Positions 1 through 6,786 of a stretch of DNA of 13,500 nt are shown piece by piece. The notes under the pieces are model-generated. The model worked only from the letters and a program-made list of their open reading frames with translations, ran no database searches and was not told the DNA's origin. The position numbers and the translations under genes are program-made. The stretch is taken from NCBI GenBank assembly GCA_905221605.1, contig CAJNDS010002535.1:414001-427500 (forward strand), given 5' to 3'. Origin of the DNA: Symbiodinium natans. Its lineage: Eukaryota > Sar > Dinophyceae > Suessiales > Symbiodiniaceae. Within the stretch, counting starts at the first letter, position 1. Each line of letters opens with the position of its first letter.

Positions 1-97
1 ATGAGGCGCTCGGCCAAACGGAGAGTGTTGGTTTTTGGAGTCTCTGACCGGATGATTCGCAATCATGCGAGTGTAGAATTCAAGGCTGCATCCATGG
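1..97 (+). CDS. Exon-like island ending at a telomeric donor (partial)
   Basis: An open frame from the window edge reads KRRVLVFGVSDRMIRNHASV and onward to ATG G|GTTTAGGG at 97/98. The ATG at base 1 is probably just the window edge. The putative intron starts with a 16-bp arm that pairs with 162-177. The protein is not recognised. A 32-codon frame can be open by chance. Confidence 0.35.
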
Positions 98-177
98 GTT
101 TAGGGTTGAGGCAAGTAAAGCCTAGGTCCCTATGTAATTAAGCTAGAAGTATCCCCTAAACCCTCAACCCTAAACCC
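96..177. repeat. 16-bp inverted repeat built from telomeric motif
   Basis: GGGTTTAGGGTTGAGG at 96-111 is the exact reverse complement of 162-177, with a 50-bp loop. It begins at the candidate exon boundary at 97. Confidence 0.85.
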
Positions 178-285
178 CTACATCCTTTTTTTCATATGGG
201 TTTCAAAATTGATGCTAAGAGTCCTAACCCACAAAAAGCCGACTCCGTGTTCTAGAACCGTAGGGGCAAAAGCTGACTACATTCA

Positions 286-430
286 TGGTTTAGGGCTTTG
301 CGTTTAGGGCTTGGGGTTTAGGGTTTAGGGCTTAGGGCTTAGGGCTTAGGGTTTAGGGTTTAGGGTTTAGGGTTTAGGGTTTAGGGTTTAGGGTTTAGGG
401 TTTAGGGTTTAGGGTTTAGGGCTTAGGGTT
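286..430 (+). repeat. TTTAGGG interstitial telomere-like array
   Basis: It begins with variants (GGGCTT) and contains about ten perfect TTTAGGG units from about 352. Orientation is G-rich on the plus strand. Confidence 0.95.
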
Positions 431-558
431 GCTCAACATGCAAGATGGCTTGGATCTCCCTTAGAAAAACCAAAACACAAACCTATCATCAATCCACTCT
501 GAAACATCCCTCCCCCCCCCCCCCCGACGCGTGCCAATGACTAGGGAGCGGGGTTGGG

Positions 559-802
559 GGGGAGACCTAAACCCCAAACCCTGAACTCCAGCCCTTACAT
601 CCCAAACCCCTAAAACCTAAACCCGAACCCGAAATGCTGAATCCTAGAACCCCAACTCCCAAACCCCTGAAGCCTCTAAACCACAAACCCTGAACGAACC
701 CCGCATTAAACCCTAAACCCAAAAACCCTCAACCTCAACCCGTGCAGCCTCCAAACTCTTTTTTACTCAACGCTAAAACCCTAAAACCCTAAAAGCTTGA
801 AA
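559..802 (-). repeat. Degenerate CCCTAAA-type repeats
   Basis: Irregular C3-4 A3-4 motifs such as CCCCAAACCCTGAA and CCCCTAAAACC, with no long perfect run. Orientation is C-rich on the plus strand. A 14-C tract lies just upstream at 512-525. Confidence 0.8.
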
Positions 803-898
803 CCCCAAAACCCCAAAACCCCAAAACCCCAAAACCCCAAAACCCCAAAACCCCAAAACCCCAAAACCCCAAAACCCCAAAACCCCAAAACCCCAAAA
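803..898 (-). repeat. (CCCCAAAA)12 perfect array
   Basis: Twelve exact 8-bp units, the motif known as the telomere repeat of hypotrich ciliates. It is embedded in CCCTAAA-type repeats. Confidence 0.97.
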
Positions 899-961
899 CC
901 CTAAAACCCTAAAACCCTAAACCCCTAAACCCCTAAACCCCTAAACCCTAAACCCTCTAAA
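899..961 (-). repeat. Graded variant units CCCTAAAA to CCCTAAA
   Basis: Two CCCTAAAA units, one CCCTAAA, three CCCCTAAA, then CCCTAAA. The unit changes stepwise away from the CCCCAAAA block. Confidence 0.92.
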
Positions 962-962
962 C

Positions 963-1031
963 CCTTTTTTGTTTGAGCCCCTCCTTCCGGAGCGCGCTAG
1001 TCAGCCGTCGCTCAAACGTGAAGATGCGGTC
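963..1031 (-). CDS. Exon-like island between telomeric arrays
   Basis: The minus-strand reading gives 23 codons, DRIFTFERRLTSALRKEG and four more codons, between acceptor GGCAAG|GAC and donor AAAAGG|GTTTAG. On this strand the acceptor side carries CCCTAAA repeats and the donor side TTTAGGG or TTTTGGGG repeats. Composition is strongly charged and exon-like, but the length is short. No family is recognised. Confidence 0.35.
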
Positions 1032-1052
1032 CTTGCCATGTGGGGGGTGAGG

Positions 1053-1277
1053 AGGTTTAGGGGTTTAGGGTTCAGGGTTTAGGGTTTAGGGTTTAGGGTT
1101 TAGGGGTTTAGGGGTTTAGGGGTTTAGGGTTTAGGGTTTAGGGTTTAGGGTTTAGGGTTTAGGGTTTAGGGTTTAGGGTTTAGGGTTTAGGGTTTAGGGT
1201 TTAGGGTTTAGGGGGGTTTGGGGATTTAGGGTTTCGGACTTAGAATTGGAATCTGGGGTTGAGGGTGTAGGGTTTGG
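1053..1277 (+). repeat. TTTAGGG array with TTTAGGGG variants
   Basis: Contains a short TTTAGGGG subarray and about 13 perfect TTTAGGG units (about 1123-1213), then degenerates. Confidence 0.95.
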
Positions 1278-1431
1278 GGTTTAAGAAGTCAGGATTTGGG
1301 GGCTTCAGGGAGTCTGGCATGCCTTCGCCAGTCCCAGTTGCGGTGCAGCCTTTAAGACCTTAACCGGCGTCCCGAAACGTCATTCAGCAGAAAGCCCTGA
1401 ATCATGCATGCATGTATACACGGCAAATAGT

Positions 1432-1508
1432 CACCCTAAACACCAAACCCTAAATCCTAAACCCTAAGCCCGAAACCCAAAAAACCTAAACCCTAAACCC
1501 TAAGCCTT
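1432..1508 (-). repeat. Short CCCTAAA block
   Basis: Irregular CCCTAAA-type units with CCCTAAGCC variants. It abuts an exon-like island on the minus strand. Confidence 0.85.
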
Positions 1509-1569
1509 GTATCCACTTCCCCTGATGCGCTGAGATGCATCCACTGCGGCGATGGTCGAGAAGAGGGAC
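1506..1569 (-). CDS. Exon-like island with a GC telomeric donor
   Basis: The minus strand reads VPLLDHRRSGCISAHQGKWI then donor ACAAG|GCTTAGGG, a GC donor formed by a telomere variant. The proposed acceptor is GCGCAAG|GTCC after a T-rich tract. The open frame continues upstream to 1668 without a stop, so the exon may be longer. Function unknown. Confidence 0.25.
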
Positions 1570-1723
1570 CTTGCGCATCCCAAAACACACACGAACAAAC
1601 AAAACACGCAACTCGACCAAAACACACATCTCGCCTCCTGGTCGCAGCCAGACGAAGCGCCTGAGCACGAAGGCCCCTAGTTTTCTCGGGGGTTTGTTGG
1701 CTTGATTGTGCTCACTCGGGGTT

Positions 1724-1846
1724 TATGGCGAGACCCAGGACTAACCCAGGAATAAAACGGGCACCCGTTTTGCGTTTACAGGGGCTTCGACGGGAACCTA
1801 AGCCCTGAGACAAGGGAACAAGGGCCAACTCTGGGTCCTAGATGAG
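1724..1846 (+). repeat. Dispersed repeat D, copy 1
   Basis: Matches 8867-8988 over about 120 bp with small gaps: shared blocks AGGGGCTT, GGGAACCTAA, AAGGGAA and TGGGTCCTAGATG. It contains the palindrome AAAACGGGCACCCGTTTT. No coding potential. Confidence 0.7.
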
Positions 1847-1860
1847 TTTATATCTATATA

Positions 1861-1907
1861 TTGGGTTTAGGCTTTAGGGTTTAGGGATCAGGGTTCAGGG
1901 TTTAGGG
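1861..1907 (+). repeat. Short TTTAGGG block
   Basis: Five or six imperfect units (GGGTTTAGG, GGGATCAGGG). Confidence 0.8.
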
Positions 1908-2043
1908 TGCACTTTGGCTTGTTGGGCTTGGCAGGGGTATGGGGCTTGTTGGGTTTGTTGGGTTGGTGGGGCTCATTGCGTTCAGGGTGAAAAGTTGAGG
2001 GTTTAGCGCACCCACCTGCAAGCCCAACTGCTACAAAGTCCGA

Positions 2044-2082
2044 AAACCCGAAACCCAAAACCCTAAACCCAAACCCTAAACG
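2044..2082 (-). repeat. Short CCCTAAA block
   Basis: Five imperfect units including CCCGAAACC. Confidence 0.8.
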
Positions 2083-2166
2083 CTAACTCCAAAGTAGGCT
2101 TAGGGAGTAGTGAAGAGTATTAGCGAAACTCGGGTTACATACCCCCTTGCACCCCCCGCTCCTCAC

Positions 2167-2207
2167 CCTATGACAAAGTAGTCGGCATCTGGATCTCTCT
2201 CCCGCAC
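2167..2207 (-). CDS. Candidate micro-exon
   Basis: Acceptor ATCTCAG|GTGCGG and donor ATAGG|GTGAGG, both near consensus, frame a 41-nt stretch reading VRERDPDADYFVI. On the minus strand CCCTAAA repeats lie upstream and TTTAGGG repeats downstream, the arrangement seen at other islands. Its very small size keeps confidence low. Confidence 0.3.
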
Positions 2208-2232
2208 CTGAGATAACCTCCTAAACATTTTC

Positions 2233-2306
2233 AGGGTTTAGGCTTTTAGGGTTTAGGGTTTAGAGATGATGGTTGAGGGTTTAGGGTTTGGGGTTTAGGG
2301 TTTAGG
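2233..2306 (+). repeat. Short TTTAGGG block
   Basis: Imperfect TTTAGGG units with a GATGGTTGAGGG interruption. Confidence 0.82.
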
Positions 2307-2665
2307 CACCTGCCAGACACGAAACAGTTACTACGTCTAGACTAGTCGGGTCGCAGACTGGCGGTCTCATTTTTGGGAAACCCTTGAGGGAAGGCGTGTT
2401 GTGCTTTCTTCCGCATTTGGGCAGTTCTCGAAATTCAAGTCAATTTGTTGGGGTCCTTCTTTTTTGGGAGTGCCGCAATACACAGGGACCCAAACAGGCA
2501 CCCTAATTTAGAGAAGTACCCATTTTGAGATAGTGATGGGGTCTGGGGCTTTTACCGTAGAGCTTGTCGTGGAAAACACATAAGGCCCCTATTCCATTAA
2601 TACAGGGGGGGTGGGGGGGAGTCCCTTTATCTGGAGTCGCCTCAGGGCTCCCTTCAGTTTGTGGG

Positions 2666-2709
2666 CTTAGGGTTCTAGGATTTAGAGTTTAGGGTTCAGG
2701 GTTTAGGGT
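2666..2709 (+). repeat. Short TTTAGGG block
   Basis: Six imperfect units (GGGTTCTAGGATTTAGAG and similar). A smaller block sits at 2837-2860. Confidence 0.75.
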
Positions 2710-2974
2710 AGGATTCAGAGATACGTGGGGCTTTTCGGGCTTTTCTTTCGGGATTTTTGAAAATGCCTGGGCAAGACAGGCATGCCCTAAGAAAACGAAG
2801 AAGCCTCAAGGCCTTAAACTAACCCCAAGCATATTCATGGTTTAGGGCTTCGGGTTTAGTGCTTACCTGGGAAACCCGAAACCCCTAAGAAGCCTATATG
2901 AAGAATCTGCACCAAGAAGTGGGTTTTGGGGTTCTTTTTCAGGCAGGGTTCAACGATCAATTCTGGGTTTGGGC

Positions 2975-3126
2975 ACCCTAAACCCTAAACCCTAAACCCT
3001 AAACCCTAAACCCGAAACCCTAATCCCTAAACCCTAACCCTAAACCCTAAACCCTAAACCCTAAACCCTAAACCCTAAACCCTAAACCCTAAACCCTAAA
3101 CCCTAAACCCTAAACCCTAAACCCTA
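2975..3126 (-). repeat. CCCTAAA array
   Basis: About twelve perfect CCCTAAA units at the 3' side, with CCCGAAA and CCCTAA variants upstream. It ends CCCTAGAGAG at a candidate exon. Confidence 0.96.
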
Positions 3127-3131
3127 GAGAG

Positions 3132-3216
3132 GCGACGCCGGGCCTGGCGATGAGGGGGCCGCATGCCCTGGTGCTCCGGACCCGGGCCGATGCATGGCCG
3201 CCCGAGTTCATGGAAG
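3132..3216 (+). CDS. Exon-like island between CCCTAAA and TTTAGGG blocks
   Basis: Immediately after a long CCCTAAA array ending CCTAGAGAG, the plus strand reads AMRGPHALVLRTRADAWPPE and ends ATGGAAG|GTTTAGGG. The donor is again the telomeric motif. The minus strand is also open here, but lacks an AG acceptor on its upstream side. No family recognised. Confidence 0.33.
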
Positions 3217-3345
3217 GTTTAGGGTTTTTGGGTCCCGGGGTTTTATAGGGCTTAGGGGATTTTAGGGTGTATTTTGGGTTTTGGGGTTCTGGGGTTTTAT
3301 AGGGTTTAGGGTTTTTAGGGCCTTTTAGGGTTTTACATGGTTTTA
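3216..3345 (+). repeat. Degenerate TTTTAGGG / TTTATAGGG repeats
   Basis: G-rich units with expanded T-runs and TTTATAGGG variants, the complement of the CCCTATAAA unit found at 3671-3790. Confidence 0.8.
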
Positions 3346-3467
3346 TAGACTTTTGGGGGTTGTTGAAGGTTTTTTGGGGTTCTTTGGTGTTTTTGAGGGC
3401 GTGAATTTGGGCGCAAGGCTTCCAAACAGACAGCCGCAAGCCACGCAAAACTGGCGCTCTGGCTTCA

Positions 3468-3520
3468 TAACCCCTAAGCCTAAACCCTAAACCCTAACCC
3501 CTGAACCCTACCCCCTAAAC
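3468..3520 (-). repeat. Short CCCTAAA block
   Basis: Imperfect CCCTAAA units with CCCCTGAAC and CCCCCTAAAC variants. Confidence 0.83.
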
Positions 3521-3608
3521 CTCCCCCAAAACTGAGAGCACCGCAACTGCTCATGTTTGTGGCATGGAGACCATCATGGATCCGGCTAGCCGGTGTGGAA
3601 GCCCACAT
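3521..3608 (-). CDS. Exon-like island ending at a telomeric donor
   Basis: A good acceptor, TAATCTTTCAG|ATG, opens a minus-strand frame reading MWASTPASRIHDGLHATNMS and onward to GGGGGAG|GTTTAGG. The plus strand is open too, but has no donor at its end. The upstream neighbour on this strand is a TTTATAGGG array rather than CCCTAAA, so the inverted layout is incomplete here. Confidence 0.3.
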
Positions 3609-3670
3609 CTGAAAGATTACAACCTCTCCGAAGCCCCCTAAAGCCTATAAAAACCCTTATAAACCCCTAA

Positions 3671-3790
3671 ACCCTATAAACCCTATAAACCCTATAAACC
3701 CCCTATAAACCCTATAAACCCCCTATAAACCCTATAAACCCCCTATAAACCCTATAAACCCTATAAACCCCATAAACCCCATATAACCCT
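3671..3790 (-). repeat. CCCTATAAA array with 20-bp higher-order unit
   Basis: 9-bp CCCTATAAA units. From 3699 to 3758 they alternate with 11-bp CCCCCTATAAA, giving a 20-bp unit repeated three times. Confidence 0.93.
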
Positions 3791-3886
3791 AGAAGCCCTG
3801 CAAGCCCTAGAAGCTCTACAAACCCTGAAGCCTACAAAGCCTCAGCCCTGGAGGCAGCCTGGGGCTGCCTTCAAAGTCTCCTAAGA

Positions 3887-4062
3887 TACCCTAAACCCTA
3901 AACCCTAAACCCTAAACCCTAAACCCTAAACCCTAAACCCTAAACCCTAAACCCTAAACCCTAAACCCTAAACCCTAAACCCTAAACCCTAAACCCTAAA
4001 CCCTAAACCCAAACCCCTAAACCCTAAACCCTAAACCCAAACCCCCCTAAACCCTAAACCTT
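3887..4062 (-). repeat. Perfect (CCCTAAA)17 plus variants
   Basis: Seventeen exact units at 3889-4007, the longest perfect array here, followed by CCCAAACCCC variants. Confidence 0.97.
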
Positions 4063-4192
4063 TCTAAAGCTCCTTGAGCCCAGAATTAAGCCCATAAGCC
4101 CTTAAGCCCTCAATTCTGAAACCCAAACCCTGAAATCCCAAACACGCCCTGAAAACCCCCCCCAAGCCCTAAACACACAAGTTTCCTCTCAG

Positions 4193-4312
4193 AGCAGCAA
4201 AAAGGGCTCGAATCTGTCCCACCCTCGCTGCGCCCATTTTTCCGCACACCTGGGATGTCTTGTGGTGTTGGGGGGGAAGTCCCGTGGAAGGCTTAGGGAG
4301 TTTGTGGTTCAG
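4193..4312 (+). CDS. Exon-like island, 40 codons
   Basis: Acceptor TTTCCTCTCAG|AGC has a clear pyrimidine tract and donor GTTCAG|GTAGTT is good. Between them the plus strand reads 40 codons in phase 0, including AHLGCLVVLGGKSRGRLREF. Sequence after 4372 (acceptor CACTGCAG) stays open in more than one plus frame to about 4500-4659 and might hold a second exon, but I cannot choose a frame. Confidence 0.33.
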
Positions 4313-4787
4313 GTAGTTGGGTGGCTGGGTTCAAGGCTGGCAAGATACCAGGTGACGACTGGATTTCACTGCAGCGGTCCCGCAAATGCCCCACGAGCTT
4401 TTGTCACACTGGGCAGCATGCACAGGCTCGGGCAGCATTCGCTCTTGAAGCCGAAACAAGTGGCGCTTCAAGAAGACCTGTACACAGGAAGAACCCAATG
4501 AGCCCAATACCCCCTCAAATAAGGAATGTCACCTTAAATCATATTCAGGATCCCTGTATTTTTCGAGGTACATTCCATGAGGGGTGTCGGGCTCCCTGCG
4601 GGACACAAAGCCAATGCACACCGCAAAAGTCACTTGAAGCGGCGTCGGTGCCTAATTAAAGGTCACCGGTGACAGGCCGGCCGCCCATTACGGGGAGACG
4701 GCGGCGTGTCTTTGAATTGCCCAATGCGCCTTAATTCAGGAGTCTACCTTCAATCATACTCATCCCTATATAGTAATTATAAGAAAT
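4313..4787. other. Unique sequence, no firm gene
   Basis: It follows the candidate exon at 4193-4312. Several overlapping plus frames are open to about 4659, so none is diagnostic. It contains a palindrome GGTCACCGGTGAC near 4662 and a motif GAGGTACATTCC (4566) echoed at 4867. Confidence 0.5.
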
Positions 4788-4866
4788 ACCCTAACCCTAA
4801 ACCCAACCCTAAACGCTAAATGCTAAACGCTAAACCCTAAACCCTAAACCCTAACCCTAAACCCGA
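4788..4866 (-). repeat. CCCTAAA block with CGCTAAA variants
   Basis: Units include CCCTAA, CCCTAAACGCTAAATGC and perfect CCCTAAA. Confidence 0.88.
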
Positions 4867-5061
4867 AGGTACATTCCTTCATTAAGGGGCTTGGGCTCTC
4901 TGAGTAGATCTCTGGAAGCATGTCCAAAGAAAACAAGCCATCATGTGGTATAGTAAAACCCTGCATGTGGCGAGTTCTCCGATTTAAGGTCCCTTCTTGA
5001 GTACACTAGACCTCCTTATTGTATAGGAAGCACGAAAAGAGACCATACAAAAGAGCCTAGT

Positions 5062-5118
5062 ACCCTAAACCCCAAACCCTAAACCCTAAACCCCAAGCCC
5101 TAAACCCTAACCCTGAAC
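5062..5118 (-). repeat. Short CCCTAAA block
   Basis: Eight mostly perfect units with CCCCAAAC and CCCCAAGC variants. Confidence 0.88.
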
Positions 5119-5155
5119 CCAAAAAGGGACCCTAAGTGTAGAGAGAAAGGCCTAC

Positions 5156-5215
5156 CCCTCCAGAATGTGGACCTCGTCGTCTGGTACCAAGACGCGGTCG
5201 GACGCCGGTTGCCTC
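5156..5215 (-). CDS. Candidate exon between CCCTAAA blocks
   Basis: Acceptor GGTGCAG|GAGG and donor GAGGG|GTAGGCC bracket a 60-nt minus-strand frame reading PASDRVLVPDDEVHILE. The donor GTAGGCC resembles the end of the introner-like elements. The opposite strand is also open and protein-like (QNVDLVVWYQDAVGRR) but lacks a donor at its end, so strand is uncertain. Confidence 0.25.
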
Positions 5216-5234
5216 CTGCACCGGCTGCTTCGTA

Positions 5235-5342
5235 CCCCTAAACCCTAAACACAAAAACCCTAAACCCTAAACCCTAAACCCCACACCCTAAACCCTATTC
5301 AGAGGGCCTATAGGTTCGATGAGCCCTAATCCCTAAACCCTA
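5235..5342 (-). repeat. Interrupted CCCTAAA block
   Basis: Two runs (5235-5297 and 5323-5341) separated by a short unique stretch; each run ends CCCTATTC. Confidence 0.85.
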
Positions 5343-5400
5343 TTCGGCCAGTAGCCACCTGCCTCTCCTCAGTGAGTTAACACGTTTGGCACGGCAAATC

Positions 5401-5536
5401 CATTGGGGATTTGGGGTTCGGGGTTTAGGAACCCTAGGGTTTAGGGTTTGGGGTTTGGGGTTTAGGGTTTAGGGTTTAGGGTTTCGGGTTTAGGGTTTAG
5501 GGTTCAGGGTTTAAATTTAGGGTTTAAATTTAGGGT
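5401..5536 (+). repeat. TTTAGGG / TTTGGGG array
   Basis: Mixed GGGTTTGGGG and TTTAGGG units, ending with two copies of GGGTTTAAATTTA. Confidence 0.93.
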
Positions 5537-5563
5537 TTGTTGTGCCCTTCTCCTCCAAACGAG

Positions 5564-5651
5564 AGAGCCAGCCAAGGCCGCCAGAGCCGCGAAGGCAAGG
5601 AAAGCAAGGAAGGCACCAGTGGCGCCAGAGTCCAGTCCTGCGAGTCTGGCC
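5564..5651 (+). CDS. Lys/Ala-rich exon-like island ending at a telomeric donor
   Basis: After a pyrimidine tract (CCCTTCTCCTCC) and an AG, the plus strand reads AKAARAAKARKARKAPVAP and ends CTGGCC|GTTTAGGG. The Lys/Ala/Pro composition recalls basic tails of DNA-binding proteins, but no domain is present. The opposite strand is open but Cys/Trp/Leu-rich and less plausible. TTTAGGG blocks lie on both sides. Confidence 0.33.
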
Positions 5652-5729
5652 GTTTAGGGTTTAGGGTTTAGGGTTTAGGGTTTAGGGTTTAGGGTTCAGG
5701 GTTTAGGGTTTAGGGTGTAGGGTTTAGGG
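5652..5729 (+). repeat. TTTAGGG array
   Basis: About eleven units with TTCAGGG and TGTAGGG variants. Its first GT forms a candidate splice donor. Confidence 0.95.
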
Positions 5730-5744
5730 TGACCACTCATGGGA

Positions 5745-5790
5745 CTAAAGGAGGGGCCCTTCTAAGGGACCCTTCTAAGGGACCCTAGGG
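5745..5790. repeat. 13-bp tandem repeat with internal palindromes
   Basis: GGGACCCTTCTAA-type units, two to three copies, ending GGGACCCTAGGGG. Strong self-pairing between CCCTT and AAGGG. Confidence 0.8.
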
Positions 5791-5799
5791 GTAATGTAG

Positions 5800-5893
5800 C
5801 TGCTTTGCTTTCTTCCGTTGTTGTGAATACTTCTACAAAAAGCACTTCAAGCATCACATGGTCCATCGTAACTGCGACCTAGGCATACAGTGA
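5800..5893 (+). CDS. Candidate terminal exon
   Basis: From the AG at 5798-5799 the plus strand reads RCCEYFYKKHFKHHMVHRNC and onward to a TGA at 5891-5893, followed by an AT microsatellite. The Cys/His-rich pattern is suggestive of metal binding, but the spacing matches no finger I can name. The frame is closed upstream by TAA at 5792. Chance remains possible. Confidence 0.25.
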
Positions 5894-5906
5894 CGATTTC
5901 AGATTA

Positions 5907-5956
5907 CATATATATATATATATATAAACACATATACATATATATATATATGTAGA
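5907..5956. repeat. AT microsatellite, palindromic
   Basis: Two (TA)n runs around AAACACATATAC, able to fold on each other. Low complexity. Confidence 0.9.
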
Positions 5957-6186
5957 TAGGCGTTGTATAGGGGGGTAACCCTGAAAGCCTACATGCCCTA
6001 GCTTGCCTGCAGGGTCCATGGAGCTGTACATGGTGTACAAGTGGGCGTTTAAAGGGACTCCTATATACTAGCTTTAGTGTCCCAAGTGTACATTACATGC
6101 GCACGTGGACCCCGCAGTGTTGGCTTAGTGTTTCGGGCTTGCCCCCTGGGGCGTGAGGTTCTTATAGGGTTCAGGGACCTCAGACC

Positions 6187-6257
6187 CTGTAAGCCCTAAG
6201 CCCGAAGCACTAAGCCCTAAACCCTAAACCCTAAGCCCTTAAACCCTAACCCCTAAG
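6187..6257 (-). repeat. CCCTAAA / CCCTAAGCC block
   Basis: Imperfect units rich in the CCCTAAGC variant. Confidence 0.87.
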
Positions 6258-6260
6258 AAC

Positions 6261-6366
6261 CTTGCGCTCGCTTCGGCACTCCTGGATCTCGGACATCTTC
6301 CCACAGGCGCTTGGCCAAGGTCTCGACGGTTTCGGTGTTGCAGGGGTCGGCTCGCAGTCTCTGTCC
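6261..6366 (-). CDS. Exon-like island between telomeric blocks
   Basis: Minus-strand acceptor CTGAAG|GGACAG and donor CGCAAG|GTTCTTAGGG frame RADPCNTETVETLAKRLWED and onward, ending in KRAQ. It is the most convincing of the islands: helix-like composition and, on this strand, CCCTAAA before and TTAGGG-type repeats after. It lies downstream of the TPR-like gene on the same strand and could be one of its distal exons, though no linking exon is established. Confidence 0.4.
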
Positions 6367-6371
6367 CTTCA

Positions 6372-6403
6372 GGGGTTCAGGGTTTAGGGTTTAGGGTTTA
6401 GGA
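6372..6403 (+). repeat. Short TTTAGGG block
   Basis: Four units, directly preceding introner-like copy A. Confidence 0.85.
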
Positions 6404-6416
6404 CTTTAAGGGCTAA

Positions 6417-6512
6417 CTAGGATGGCCCTTAAACCCCTCTGAAAATGTTCCTCAACATGACCTCTTAAACCCAATACAGGAAAATATAGCATAGTCCAAA
6501 GGGCCTACCTAG
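6417..6512 (-). mobile_element. Introner-like MITE, copy A (96 bp)
   Basis: Plus-strand left end CTAGGATGGCCCTT and right end AAGGGCCTACCTAG are inverted repeats over 14 bp with two mismatches. CTAA flanks both sides (6413-6416 and 6513-6516). The interior matches copy B along its length: AAACCCCTCTGAAAA, then TTCCTCAA, then CTTAAACCCAATA, then AAATATA, then GGGCCTACCTAG. Copy A has one internal unit where copy B has two. It lies in the same orientation as copy B, beside TTTAGGG blocks, with no clear exon on either side. Confidence 0.8.
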
Positions 6513-6529
6513 CTAAGGGTGGAGGGATG

Positions 6530-6570
6530 TAGGGTTTAGGGTGTTGAGATGTGTAGGGTTTAGGGTCTAG
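6530..6570 (+). repeat. Short TTTAGGG block
   Basis: Two pairs of units separated by GTTGAGATGTG. It is the last telomeric block before the TPR-like gene region. Confidence 0.75.
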
Positions 6571-6639
6571 GCGGATGGGCTTGAGAAAGGGAGAGGGCGC
6601 GCCCCAAATGAGTGGGAATTCCCCCCAAATCTCTGCATG

Positions 6640-6786
6640 TCAGAGGCAGCTTCGGCGAATCCTGGCCTGGTTCCCTCGTACGTGCTGCTCCCGCGTCCAT
6701 GCTCTTTGAGCTCTGCAGGCGGCTTCCCGCATTGAGGACTCATCTGGCTCGGCATGCTTGCTGAACTGCATGACATGCAGCAACAT
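6640..6786 (-). CDS. Small ORF or frame-shifted 3' exon of the TPR-like gene
   Basis: This frame runs 48 codons from an ATG at 6786 to a TGA at 6640. The product is charged and helix-like, with EPDESSMREAACRAQRAW near its middle. It overlaps the end of the proposed exon 5 in another frame. It could be a further 3' exon entered at the AG just before TTCAGC (about 6767), a frame-shifted continuation, or chance. I do not recognise it. Confidence 0.3.
   Translation of the reverse strand: MLLHVMQFSKHAEPDESSMREAACRAQRAWTREQHVRGNQARIRRSCL

Noticed and set aside
3110-3448. Minus-strand open frame of 112 codons
   Set aside because: Most of it is translation of degenerate telomeric repeats (Pro/Lys/Thr/Asn periodicity), not a protein.
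3671-4062. CRISPR-like array
   Set aside because: Units are 7-11 bp with no unique spacers; these are satellite-type telomeric variants.
4566-4900. Possible repeat pair starting GGTACATTCC at 4567 and 4867
   Set aside because: Similarity fades after about 35 bp and no ends or target duplications are visible; too weak to call a family.
1-6570. A true chromosome terminus
   Set aside because: Blocks occur in both orientations, are interrupted by unique sequence and include many variants, unlike a terminal array.
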